A stretch of 34,195 nucleotides of DNA, taken from positions 583,147 to 617,341 of the forward strand of contig NW_003108087.1 in the NCBI RefSeq assembly GCF_000003605.2, written 5' to 3'. The notes under the pieces were generated by a model. It was not told where the DNA came from. It saw nothing but the letters and a program-made list of their open reading frames with translations, and searched no databases. Position 1 is the stretch's first letter; each line of letters starts with the position of its first letter. This DNA comes from Saccoglossus kowalevskii. Taxonomy: Eukaryota; Hemichordata; Enteropneusta; Harrimaniidae. Both the position numbers and the translations under genes were made by a program. This document shows, one piece after another, positions 26,522 through 33,907 of the stretch.

Positions 26522-29500
26522 TGTGTATGTGTATGTATGTATTCATGCATGTTTGTTTCTCCATTATCTCAGATATTTCATGTTTTAATCACATTTCAAT
26601 GAAGCTTTGTTTTAATTATCACATTCTGATGAAAGTTGGTAAATATGTGCTCCCCAGAATATTGCACAGGTCTGATCATTTTGGGGTTGAACTCCATGTA
26701 TAATAAATACCAATTTTCCATCAACATGTATATCTCAAAAACATGTTGAAAAAGCGACATGCAATTTTAGCGAATTGTGGTAAAATGACATAATAGCGAA
26801 ATGTTGATTAGGGAATCTCTCTTGTCATAAAAAAATTTGTTGGTTATTGTTTTCACAATACTTGTCTGTCGCGTTCCAAAACAAATGCGCAGTTATCACC
26901 TCCATAAAAACATAAAAACTGTGTAATTTGATTGTGTTCGCAATGATAAAAAGTAGGCATCGTTGCTGCGTTACATCCAGAATATTGATCGTTTATATTG
27001 TGACTCAAAAATTTTGAATTTATAATAAAGTCATTAGCGACATCTTGAATTTGCGAATCAGTTCTCTCGCTAAATTCGCTAAAAAGACATGTTTTACAGT
27101 ATTATATAAATTTCAATAAGACTTGGTATCATTGAAATTTGGTACGTACTAGTAGATATTCTGGGGTAATCCACAGACATGATTAGTTTAATGTTGAAAA
27201 GCATTCATAGTGATTATGTAATTATCATTAGTAAATTTCTGATAACTCAAAAAATTAGATTAAAATTTAACTTAGGGTAGAGGTGCTCCGGACTGCCTCC
27301 AATACTCTCAGCACACTGGAGTTCTTTCTAAGCTTTCTTTGATTATTCTTTGATTATTCATTCATTCATTCATTCATTCATTCATTCATTCATTCATTCA
27401 TTCATTCATTCATTCGTTTATTCATTCATTCATTTGCATCCCTAGGTCTTGTGATTGACATTTTATTTTTTTATTCATTAATTGATTCATAATATTTATT
27501 CATTTTTCATCAGTTCATTCATTTAGTCCTTATGGGGTGGGGGTGGGTAATATTGTTGACTACTTTTCAATATTTAGTTGATTGCTTTTTCATAATTTGT
27601 GGGATAGTAATCATGTTAGTTGTTCATCGCCAGTGACCTCATTCCATGTAAACAAGGTCATCAATTGTGGTTAAGCGGTAAACATAAAAATTTGAATACC
27701 GAGTGGGATAATTATTGTTATTTAAAATGGTTGACAGAATTCATTTGCTTTATGAAAAATCATGGTATAAAAAAATGTATATAAAAGAGATTTATTATAA
27801 TGTAGCAGACACAGCTGAATATAACAGCTTTATACTTTTAATAACCGTTGGCTTTGCCGATAAATGTGTTTTTATTGATAACACAAAAGGAACTGACTTG
27901 TTGTAATTCAACCAGCATGGGACACAGGTTTGTTATTATCTTAGATTTTAAAATAGAATTGATGAGCAGAAAACAGGAGCTTGTTATTAAAATATTTGTT
28001 TTTTCTAATATTGTGCTTCTTTCATTAATGTGTCTCAACTATGCCACTAGAGGGTGCTATTCAGATATATTTTTCTCTCTTGATCTTTACCAAAAACTTA
28101 ATGTAGTAGCGAATTTTGTATTACGATTTGACCAAAAAAATAGTAGTTTTGACATCATTTATTGTTTTTTTACAGAAACGCTAAAAAAGGCTGAATCTAG
28201 TTCGTCGTCTACCGCAGGAACCATTGATGGTTCCCCTATTGATAAGAGGAAATGCAGCGTTGACAATATAGCTGTTACAAATGATCACTATGCCACTGCC
28301 ACATCAACAGCCATTTTACAGTCTGCAATGGATGATGTCATTAATCGCTCACAAAATATAGAGAATATAGAAAAAGATAAAGGTACATAAATTTGTCCAT
28401 AGTCTGTCAGTGTGTCTGTCCGTCTGTGTTGTATACAGTTTAATATTCGCTGTCAGGAATATTTTGCTATTTGATGATTAAACTGCATTCTTGGAACAGA
28501 ACTTTGCAAAAGTGGTTTCAACAATATGTTTTTAAAAACCCAGTGAAATTTTCACTACTAAAAAAATTCTCTCACAAAATTAAATTAGTTTACAGTAATT
28601 ACATTACTGCTTCATTCTGGTTTGCAAAATGGTCATTAATTTAATTTTATTTGTTGATGTAATTGCAGACGAAGTAAAAACAAGTCAGGATAACCAAAAT
28701 ATTACCATAATTGAAGAGACACCTGCCACTCCACTTAAGGAATGCAAAGGTATTTCACAATATGCAGGATATCTAGTGATTGCAATTCAATGTTCATACA
28801 GGAAGTGTTTGTGTGTTTATTAATGCTGTACTCAGACATACAGGAAGTGTTTGTATGTTTGTGAATGCTGTACTCCAAAGTGTTTATTTGTAGCAATGAT
28901 AAATTTATCATTAAATTTTTATAAAAGAAACTTATTTAAAATTTTTTAAAAAATGACACCAACACACCTGTCAGAGAGGAGAGAAGAGGGTTATATATTG
29001 GGGGGTTATGTTAACGGAAGTAGCATTTAGACCTCATAAGGGTGATAATAGCAGTCGCATTCATTCAATTTGCTAAAACAATGCATTTGACCTATGTGAA
29101 TATACTGTAAACTGCTCAATTTTCGCTGCAATTTTATGGCATTCATGAAGACAAAATTACATGAAAGTCAATCGCTGACACTCCAGAGAAATTTTTACTT
29201 ACACACAATATTCACAGTATTCAGAATATTCACCGACTCAATTCCCGAAGATATGTCTGTCGCAAAATTAACGCAGTTACAGTAGGTTGCTGTGCCGTAA
29301 TTAGACCCATATCTATGGCCACCGTGACCGTGCTGCCATTTAATCATATTTATAGATGTTCAGAGCTAGTAATCGGTTTGTTCATTGATTATTGTCTGGT
29401 TTTATGACAGCCGTTTCAGTATCCATGCCACAGATCGGCACTGCAGCTAACCCACCAATCAGATATGAAGACTTAGATACTCTTAATTTGGAACTGGCTG

Positions 29501-31103
29501 AAATAAGACGACTGTCACAAGAAGCGTTGCTACAAGATTTTACCACACCACTCGAAGGCATCAATAATGTATGTATCACTGCAATCAATTGTAGCATTAT
29601 ATGTATAAATTGCCTTTCAAATAACCAGTACAATTGTTATGCACATTGTGGTTGCTATGACAACTGTGCATGCCAAATATATTATAAAATGTGCATAATG
29701 TTGAACCAAAATTGTGACCGGGAAAAATTTGTACACGTAGTATTCATAAAGCTAAGAATAGTACAGCTGTGTGTGATTAATTGTCTCTCAAATTTGTGGC
29801 ATTTCATTTCTGGAGCCCTGAAAACCAGTGTCCAGAAGTTACAATATACACATCATCGTCATTTACGACACTTGATTCGTTCTTGAGTATCTGAAGTTCT
29901 GGCAGTGAAAATGAATGTACTGCGTGATTCTATGAATTTATATACATTTTCTTGTGACCATGAATTCATCACAGTTTCACACCTTACTCCATAGGAAGCC
30001 ATACCAACAACTTCTCTTTAGAATTGGTGTCAATATCCGAATGACGTGCGAACAAAGAGAAGCGGAATATGTGTTTATAATAATGATGGTGGTCTATAAG
30101 CTTGCTCACTTGACCTTCTGATTCAGTCTAATCAGCTGTTGCCTTGAATAGTGGGTATTAGATTTGCCAAGCTGTGATTGGTTAAACATCATCACATGAT
30201 GAGTCAGCCATTTTCAGTTAATTATTCAAAGCATTGTGGGTACTTGTCTCTTTTGCTAATTAAGTAGATTTTAAGACAGACTTGTTGATGGTTAATCAAC
30301 AGTGAGTCTTCTTGATCAAGGTTTCAAGCAATATTGAAAAAAAGAAAAATGCCAATAATGTTTTTTTTTTGAAAACAGAAAAAACTGATAGTTATGATTT
30401 CCATTCTATTTAAAATGAATAAATATATGCCTTTAGATGTATTATAATTCATCTGCTTTACTGCATAACAGTGTCACAAGTATAAATATTATACCTTGCA
30501 ATGAAATGTTGTATAGCGCCCTCAAGGTCGAGGTTCTCCATACTTTTGTTCTTAAAAATTCCAAACACCCTTTGCCTAATGAATTCAATTTTATTAACTC
30601 TATGTACTGAAGGGTCACATGCTGTATTTTTTGACATATTTTGGTAAATAATGAAAATCATGAACATGAATGCCTAAACCAAGTCACATTGGCAGAGAAC
30701 TGCAAACGTTTTTTTTTGTTTTTAATAATTTTTCACCTGGATGTCTTGATGTATATACCCGACCAACCACCCTCATCTCTGTATATGCCAAAACAAGTAT
30801 ATTCTAGCATTTTAGCATGTTTACTTTCATTTAGAAACCACAGAACTCATTTAGGCACAGCATTATAGAATTATATGAAAAGAACAATGCAACCAGAAAT
30901 TTCAAAATTGCAGCATTGGGATTTGTCGCCCACCAGTCATTGATCTATGTCTGTGTGCTAACAGAATGTGTGTATTTATTTTTATCTATTTTATCAACAA
31001 ATATTATCTTTCAATATTATTCATAAAATTTATGAAGCATATTTTTTATCTATTTTTGTTTTATCTTATACAGAATAATATTGAATCCATAGCAATTGAA
31101 TAA
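10536..31103 (+). CDS. HVCN1-like: Hv1/TMEM266-family voltage-sensor protein (12-exon gene model)
   Basis: Exons: 10536-10555, 10675-10791, 19138-19265, 20964-21043, 22983-23036, 24139-24277, 24380-24495, 26290-26377, 28176-28382, 28669-28749, 29411-29568, 31074-31103. Together they give 1218 nt, 405 residues plus stop, with every phase consistent. S1 is about residues 54-80, S2 97-120, S3 133-152, S4 163-180, coiled coil 183-235, then a Ser/Thr-rich tail. Hv1 equivalents kept are H102 (H140), F112 (F150), E115 (E153), D136 (D174), D147 (D185), and H157 near the H193 position. S4 reads R170-M-G-R173-L-H-L176-I-I-K179. S1 has no aspartate. The family senses membrane voltage; Hv1 conducts protons, while TMEM266 is a non-conducting, zinc-modulated sensor. 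Which applies here is undecided. Exons 3-9 are secure; 1, 2 and 12 are less so. Confidence 0.85.
10675..10791 (+). CDS. HVCN1-like: Exon 2: cytoplasmic N-terminus
   Basis: Acceptor TTGTTTTACAG and donor AAA/GTAAGA are both good. It encodes a polar, Arg-rich segment (residues 7-46) with STP sites and an HRRRPRPK run just before S1, as expected on the cytoplasmic side. It leaves two bases of a codon, which the single leading base of exon 3 completes. The 8.3-kb intron that follows could hide another exon. Confidence 0.7.
12146..12335. mobile_element. Diverged copy of MITE family B
   Basis: It starts TACTGTAATTT and shares ATATTCACT, AAACAATGAGTT, TTTACATGTT and CCAGTGAATA, in the same order, with the better-preserved copy at 24523-24734. 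Confidence 0.6.
15335..15353 (+). other. G-run with quadruplex potential
   Basis: G7-A-G5-A-G5 in otherwise AT-rich intron DNA. The seven-G run can supply two G-tracts, giving the four needed for a quadruplex. It would lie on the non-template strand of the host gene. Confidence 0.5.
15959..16151. mobile_element. Palindromic MITE family A, copy 1
   Basis: TACTGTAAAATACTTTATTT at the left and AATAAAGTATTTTACAGTA at the right form inverted ends flanked by TA. Internal landmarks TGGAATTTATTTTCA and TAAAATATAGAAAA are shared with copies at 22459, 31548 and 32515. Same orientation as the 31548 copy. Confidence 0.85.
16730..16743. promoter_or_regulatory. RFX X-box palindrome
   Basis: GTTGCCATGGCAAC is a perfect 14-bp palindrome and the optimal X-box form. 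It lies in intron 2 of the voltage-sensor gene. Confidence 0.6.
17430..17443. promoter_or_regulatory. RFX X-box palindrome
   Basis: GTAACCATGGCAAC matches the X-box consensus without mismatch, 700 bp from the copy at 16730. Confidence 0.55.
18689..18985. mobile_element. TTAA-flanked MITE, copy 2
   Basis: TTAAAGGGTGGTGGTCATCG at the left and ACTGCCCCATAAA at the decayed right end. The interior follows the copy at 9653-9955 throughout (TTGATTTTCCCA, AATGCGCTCTTC, CCTGGGCGCGACTTGCA), in the same orientation. Confidence 0.8.
19138..19265 (+). CDS. HVCN1-like: Exon 3: transmembrane helix S1
   Basis: Residues 47-88. A basic entry (ERF) leads into a long aliphatic helix ending LIATTETL, then a YRRLK linker. 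Hv1 has its selectivity aspartate (D112) seven residues before the S1 glutamate (E119). Here the residue seven before E78 is Ile, and the helix contains no Asp in any alignment. The last 25 bases and the GTGAGT donor are the first unit of a tandem repeat. Confidence 0.9.
19241..19563 (+). repeat. 86-bp tandem repeat spanning the exon 3 edge and donor
   Basis: Copies start at 19241, 19327, 19413 and 19499; the last is truncated at 65 bases. Each copy contains the end of exon 3 followed by GTGAGT. Copies 2-4 differ from copy 1 by G to A in CATATCGTCG/CATATCATCG. In copies 2-4 the exon-derived part follows a T-rich tract ending TTTGTAG. Each is therefore bounded as a 21-nt segment with an acceptor-like AG before it and a donor after it, in frame (AYHRLKF). 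Confidence 0.95.
19564..20963 (+). other. Remainder of intron 3
   Basis: No exon or gene recognised. Minus-strand frames at 19750-19989 and 20085-20330 have no family resemblance. It contains the decayed repeat end at 20620-20760. Confidence 0.5.
20620..20760 (-). repeat. Decayed copy of the left-edge repeat end
   Basis: CCCGCTCGGACGTAGTCC followed by AATGGGGCTTAT is the reverse complement of the hairpin end at 726-760, with changes. TCAAATTCAAAATGGCTG follows downstream. Confidence 0.6.
20964..21043 (+). CDS. HVCN1-like: Exon 4: transmembrane helix S2
   Basis: Residues 89-115 (Asp89 is split with exon 3). LHYVCLFFFIVFVFE aligns to Hv1 S2. The His is at the zinc-binding H140 position, and F112 and E115 are at the charge-transfer F150 and E153 positions. 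A run of ten T bases (21015-21024) encodes part of the Phe cluster. The exon ends in phase 0 with donor GAG/GTGAGT. Confidence 0.92.
21044..22982 (+). other. Intron 4
   Basis: No exon recognised. It contains one-mismatch X-box palindromes at 21908-21921 and 21998-22011 and a family A MITE at 22459-22670. Confidence 0.55.
22459..22670. mobile_element. Palindromic MITE family A, copy 2
   Basis: TACTGTAGAATATTTTATTT at the left and AATAAAGTATTTCACAGTA at the right; 212 bp. The interior has repeated ATTTTCGCT / AGCGAAAAT motifs on both sides of a non-palindromic centre. Same orientation as the 32515 copy. Confidence 0.88.
22983..23036 (+). CDS. HVCN1-like: Exon 5: S2-S3 linker
   Basis: 54 nt, 18 codons, phase 0 on both sides. 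It encodes VIFRICAMGVEYFHQPMQ, residues 116-133. It aligns without gaps to the Hv1 segment after E153: R119 is at the K157 position and EYFH corresponds to Hv1 EFFH. Acceptor TGTTTACCAG and donor CAG/GTAAGT are both strong. Confidence 0.92.
23037..24138 (+). other. Intron 5
   Basis: No exon recognised. POU/homeodomain-type motifs cluster at about 23365-23420 (ATTTGCATATG and two TTAGCAT). A reverse copy of the left-edge repeat occupies about 23715-24010. Confidence 0.5.
23715..24010 (-). repeat. Decayed reverse copy of the left-edge repeat
   Basis: Read on the minus strand it shows AAGTTTGAATGA, AATGGCTGCCGTTCGGCC, GCATGTGCATATG and a GGACAGACGGA end, in the same order as at 500-700. The frames here (23717-24022 and 23770-24000) belong to this repeat. 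Confidence 0.65.
24139..24277 (+). CDS. HVCN1-like: Exon 6: transmembrane helices S3 and S4
   Basis: Residues 134-179. S3 carries IVDGLVVFLTFTLD, with D136 and D147 eleven apart as in Hv1 (D174, D185). The S3-S4 loop has His157 and His161, one of which may serve as the second extracellular zinc ligand. S4 is IIIRMGRLHLIIK. Charges sit at the R1 and R2 positions, Leu replaces R3, and Lys occupies the position of Hv1 N214. The loop is three residues longer than in human Hv1. Confidence 0.93.
24380..24495 (+). CDS. HVCN1-like: Exon 7: coiled coil, first half
   Basis: Residues 180-218, highly charged, directly continuing S4 as in Hv1. A regular pattern of I, L, I, M, I and L fits a parallel coiled coil, which in Hv1 makes the channel a dimer. 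Cys206 and Cys214 lie in it. The preceding intron is only 102 nt. The exon ends in phase 0. Confidence 0.92.
24523..24734. mobile_element. MITE family B, copy 1
   Basis: Begins TACTGTAAAACCATTTATTT and ends AATGCATTTACAGTA. Internal AAACAATGAGTTTTAATG and TTTACATGTTC are shared with 12146-12335. It lies in intron 7, 28 bp after the exon 7 donor. Confidence 0.7.
24735..26289 (+). other. Remainder of intron 7
   Basis: No exon recognised. It contains a short TACTGG...TACAGTA element (25470-25601) with CAGTGAAAATAAAACCCAGT inside, related to the MITEs. The frame at 25070-25339 is not supported by splice phase or any family resemblance. Confidence 0.5.
25470..25601. mobile_element. Short MITE-like element
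   Basis: 132 bp bounded by TACTGG and TACAGTA, containing ATTCACTGGGTTTTA and TAAAACCCAGTGAAT as an inverted pair. Confidence 0.5.
26290..26377 (+). CDS. HVCN1-like: Exon 8: coiled coil, second half
   Basis: Residues 219-247. KEIAFLKDLLQQHHIE closely resembles the end of the Hv1 coiled coil (EIxxLxxLLxQH pattern). This is one reason to relate the gene to HVCN1 as well as TMEM266. Acceptor TCCTGTAG, donor CAG/GTATTT. Confidence 0.9.
26457..26540 (+). repeat. (GT)n microsatellite
   Basis: About 28 pure GT units, then interrupted GTAT variants. It lies in intron 8, 80 bp after the exon 8 donor, and generates an artificial Val-Cys frame. Confidence 0.97.
26541..28175 (+). other. Remainder of intron 8
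   Basis: No exon recognised. It includes AGCGAA / TTCGCT-rich sequence at about 26750-27103 ending TTTTACAGTA, possibly another decayed MITE, and the ATTC repeat. Confidence 0.5.
27355..27435 (+). repeat. (ATTC)n microsatellite
   Basis: About 20 ATTC units with one GTTT interruption, in intron 8. Confidence 0.95.
28176..28382 (+). CDS. HVCN1-like: Exon 9: Ser/Thr-rich cytoplasmic tail
   Basis: Residues 248-316, with a SSSSST run, a DGSPIDKRK segment and an acidic/amide-rich end. It is predicted disordered and holds possible phosphorylation sites. Upstream open sequence (27848-28175) is intron: exon 8 ends in phase 1 and the TTTTTTTACAG acceptor fits exactly. Canonical Hv1 ends soon after the coiled coil, so this tail is more TMEM266-like in layout. 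Confidence 0.85.
28669..28749 (+). CDS. HVCN1-like: Exon 10: acidic tail segment
   Basis: 81 nt, residues 317-343, containing ITIIEETPATPLKE with two Thr-Pro sites. Acceptor GTAATTGCAG and donor AAAG/GTATTT keep phase with exons 9 and 11. Its length is a multiple of three, so it could be skipped without a frame change. Confidence 0.82.
28795..28878 (+). repeat. Two 42-bp tandem copies in intron 10
   Basis: CATACAGGAAGTGTTTGT starts at 28795 and again at 28837, each followed by a near-identical ATGCTGTACTC block. Confidence 0.85.
29103..29284. mobile_element. TACTGTA-ended MITE-like element
   Basis: Bounded by TACTGTAAAC and GTTACAGTA, with ATTTTCGCTG-type internal motifs. It is a diverged relative of the palindromic MITEs at 22459-22670 and 31548-31759. 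Confidence 0.5.
29411..29568 (+). CDS. HVCN1-like: Exon 11: distal tail
   Basis: Residues 344-396. A helical stretch, YEDLDTLNLELAEIRRLSQE, could form a short coiled coil or interaction helix. It ends GINN at donor AAT/GTATGT. Without splicing the frame would run on to 29886 in Cys/Asn-rich, intron-like sequence, which is less plausible. Confidence 0.82.
29569..31073 (+). other. Intron 11
   Basis: No exon recognised. An AP-1-type TGAGTCAG lies near 30200, within CATCATCACATGATGAGTCA. An X-box-like GTTGCTATGACAAC with two mismatches is at 29651-29664. Confidence 0.5.
31074..31103 (+). CDS. HVCN1-like: Exon 12: proposed terminal exon
   Basis: Acceptor TTATCTTATACAG is followed in the required phase 0 by NNIESIAIE and TAA. 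AATAAA overlaps the stop codon (31099-31104), and GT/T-rich sequence follows. The exon is very short, so its identity rests on phase, acceptor and polyA signal alone. Another AATAAA lies near 32161. Confidence 0.45.
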   Translation, partial: NNIESIAIE

Positions 31104-31547
31104 ATTATGTTAATTGCTCATCTTGTTTTATTGTTTTCTGCTCCGTACGACAAGGCAATGAATCTTGGTGCTGCTGATGTATGTGTTTATTTAAAAGATT
31201 ATTTTACTTTGCTTACTTGACGTCTCATCATGTCAAACCAATTCAACTGCCTTTATTTATTTTCAACCATTCAGTATCATGTTAACTTTTTTTTAAATTT
31301 TGAATGTACTGGAAATTTACAATAATCCAGTTTTATGTCAGATATTGTTGAATTTTTAGTAAGGTGCTTTGTTTTTGTTATTGTTTTTCTGCATAATCAT
31401 TGAAAGCAATATGGAGGCATCACATAATCTATTCTGATCTTTGTTCTCCCTGCAAATTTTTTGACAGGAGGTTTTACTATGAGTCAACACAAGAATCTAT
31501 TGTATATTCTAAATTTATTTTATTTTGTAGTATATCGTAAACTGAGA
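31104..31547 (+). other. Likely 3' flank of the voltage-sensor gene
   Basis: AT-rich, no coding pattern seen. Transcription may end here if the AATAAA at 31099-31104 is used. Confidence 0.45.
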
Positions 31548-31759
31548 TACTGTGGAATACTTTATTTTCGCTGGAATTAATTTTCGCTGAAAAGGCTTTT
31601 CGGGCATTTTGTATGGAATTTATTTTCACTGATTTTTGATGAGTTTAATGTAAAATATAGGAAAAAAAGTATATTCGCTGAATTTTATTTTCACGGAATC
31701 ATCCCTTCAGCGAAAATAGCGAAAATAAATTCCAAGCGAAAATAAAGTATTCTACAGTA
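31548..31759. mobile_element. Palindromic MITE family A, copy 3
   Basis: TACTGTGGAATACTTTATTT at the left and AATAAAGTATTCTACAGTA at the right; 212 bp, flanked by TA. This is the best-preserved copy. ATTTTCGCT occurs twice on the left and its complement three times on the right. Confidence 0.9.
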
Positions 31760-32514
31760 TCAGATTTTGAACTGAGCTCCTCAGTTCTGATGGAATTATC
31801 AGATTTGAGGCCCCTTAATTTGCTGGATATAAACACAGTTAAAAGAGTCTTCTTAGCAAACAGTTAATTATTTACAGTTGTCATTTCAGTAATTACAACT
31901 TCAAATAATCTTTGTACATGCCTTGGCTATTTATTCAGTAGCATTATATGCAGTGTTTGATGTAGACAGAATCACAACTAATTATTAGTATATAGTACTT
32001 ACTTGTTATACATTTCATACATGTGTATTTTACGTGTACATTTACCTGGATGAATATATTTTGACATTACCATGACAACAGATATACCAATAATACTATA
32101 TTTATACACATGATTTGTGTTCCAAATCATCAAGTCATTTTTGTACATTTTGCACAATACAAAATAAATTACAGTTAAACAAATCTGTTACTGTGTCTTG
32201 TTTTACCATGTTTCGGCTATATATTGCCGACATGGGAAAAGAAATTGGTGGGATTGGGGGGTCTACCAGAAGGGAACCCATCTCGTGGCCAGCTTGGCTG
32301 GGCACCCTGGGTGATATTCTTCCAGTTAGTTCTTTCCATGTGCTTGGTAAACGTGTCAATGGTCTGCCACATGAGCAAGTATTCAATCAACTCACCTATT
32401 AGTAAAAGAGTCTAGACATAAAATTACTATTTTTTTCTCACTCGAAATGGGATTGTTGTGTATACCGGTAGTCTCTAATCAAGAACAATAATGCAAAGAA
32501 AACATTATTACATA
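31760..32514. other. Anonymous region with a GC-rich patch
   Basis: Mostly AT-rich. At about 32224-32400 base composition changes abruptly to near-balanced GC, with open frames on both strands (plus 32115-32402 and a minus frame of about 58 codons beginning LIEYLLMWQTIDTF). I recognise no family. It could be a transposon or pseudogene fragment. Confidence 0.35.
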
Positions 32515-32722
32515 TACTGTGGAATACTTTATTTTCGCTTGGAATTAATTTTCGCTACTTTCGCTGAAGGAATGATTCAGTGAAAATAAAATCCAGTGAA
32601 TATACCTTTTTTCCTATCTTTTACATTCAACTCGCCAAAAATCAGTGAAAATTAATTCCATATCACACACCTAAAAAGTTGTTTCAGCGAAAATAAATTC
32701 CAGTGAAAATAAAGTATTTTAT
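32515..32722. mobile_element. Palindromic MITE family A, copy 4
   Basis: TACTGTGGAATACTTTATTT at the left; the right end reaches AATAAAGTATTTTAT but has lost ACAGTA. It is about 760 bp from copy 3 and in the opposite orientation. Confidence 0.85.
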
Positions 32723-32868
32723 TGGTTTCAATGGGTATTCACAAACATCATAATGTTAAAGTAATTATTTTGTGAAAATCTAGATTTACTAATTTTAATA
32801 TTTAAACCCAAATACCACACTTACATACAAGTTGCATATCTATAGAGACTGTGGTTATGGTAACCCAC

Positions 32869-33027
32869 TTTAGTGACAGGCACCGTTCTCCAAGCACCGA
32901 CTGATTTATTACAAGTTGCGATTTCCACTCTTATAGTAGATAGCATCCAAAGGTGACGGCCCAACAATGCAGAGCAGGCGATATATACAAATTGAAACAC
33001 TGAAGAATATGTGTATTGTTCTTGTAC
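32869..33027 (-). other. Candidate orphan exon
   Basis: On the minus strand, acceptor CAATTGCAG and donor AAA/GTGGGT bound 159 nt that are fully open in one frame, exactly 53 codons (VQEQYTYSSVFQF... to ...WRTVPVTK). Composition is richer in GC than the flanks. No domain is recognised, and no partner exons are visible in the window. It may equally be chance or part of a repeat. Confidence 0.25.
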
Positions 33028-33195
33028 CTGCAATTGACACACCAAAAAATACCTCACGTCTAAAATGCAAAACACGGTGATACCAATCTGTAATTCAAAG
33101 TTGTACTCATATAATGGAATGCATGAGACTATACTAGTATGTCACTATGTCCAAGTTCTCATCTTCCTGGCAATAATGATGTGCCCAGAGTAACT

Positions 33196-33270
33196 TCAGA
33201 CCCCTATTCCTTTAAGTTTCCCAACCCTTTTCCACTCATCCCAAATAAGAAAATAAACATCCCTTTCACA
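33196..33270. repeat. Repeat block matching the window's right edge
   Basis: TTCCCAACCCTTTTCCA and AAATAAACATCCCTTTC here correspond to TTCCCCAACCCTTTTCCA and AAATATACATCCCTT at about 34148-34195. A second matched block, ATTTAAACCCAAAT, occurs at about 32801 and 34069, so both parts of one longer repeat appear twice around the tRNA gene. Confidence 0.55.
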
Positions 33271-33907
33271 AAGCCTAGTTAAAAAATGTATACCTATTTA
33301 GAAACTAAATTTGTCATATATTGGTATAATGTGTTATGTCACATCAAACTGTTTTGTTGGTTTCCTTTGATTAGCAAATACTGACTGTAGAGTGTTCAGA
33401 CTGAAAACGCAAGGCTCAAGAAACCAAAAAACAAAACCAAAATGACCCTCAATCTATGAAACACTCCAATTATTATCTTAACATTATTTTCCTATATTTC
33501 AAAGAGATGCACACCAATCTACCCTATCTGCCCAGATTTGGCTCAACCACATGACGTAGTTTGAGGATTGCAAACGAGAAAGGGGGTTCTTGAAATTGTA
33601 TTTTTTATTTTTCAGTATCGTGTAAATATGTTAACGTTATTTGTGACAATGATGCCTGGCGCGAGCTATGAAATCGTATTATTATTATTTCTTGTTAATC
33701 GTACAAGCTCACTTCTCTTTACCGCGAATATTGAACAAAGATCCACGAGGCAAGTTTAGTTGTACCGATCAGACGGTGTGCATTCCGCAGTTACTTGCAA
33801 TGAATATTTGTTGAATTCAACGTACGAATGAGACATGTGCATATCAGTAAACAACGGAACAGAGTTATGATCAGATAAATGCAAATTTTGTAAAATTACC
33901 GTCAATC
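33271..33907. other. Intergenic DNA, no gene seen
   Basis: No recognisable coding content. The frame at 33568-33759 is hydrophobic but matches nothing I know. Confidence 0.5.

Noticed and set aside
26428-26703. Frame with a long Val-Cys repeat
   Set aside because: It comes from the (GT)n microsatellite inside intron 8.
27355-27435. CRISPR-like array or 3' tail of a retrotransposon at the ATTC repeat
   Set aside because: It is a plain tetranucleotide microsatellite with no spacers and no adjacent retrotransposon coding remnant.
27848-28390. Continuous 180-codon frame as one coding sequence
   Set aside because: Only 28176-28382 is exon. The upstream part precedes a clear acceptor and is Phe/Leu/Asn-rich, intron-like sequence.
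29392-29886. Frame continuing through exon 11 as the protein's C-terminus
   Set aside because: A GTATGT donor at 29569 interrupts it, and the downstream Cys/Asn-rich part looks intronic. Retention cannot be fully excluded.
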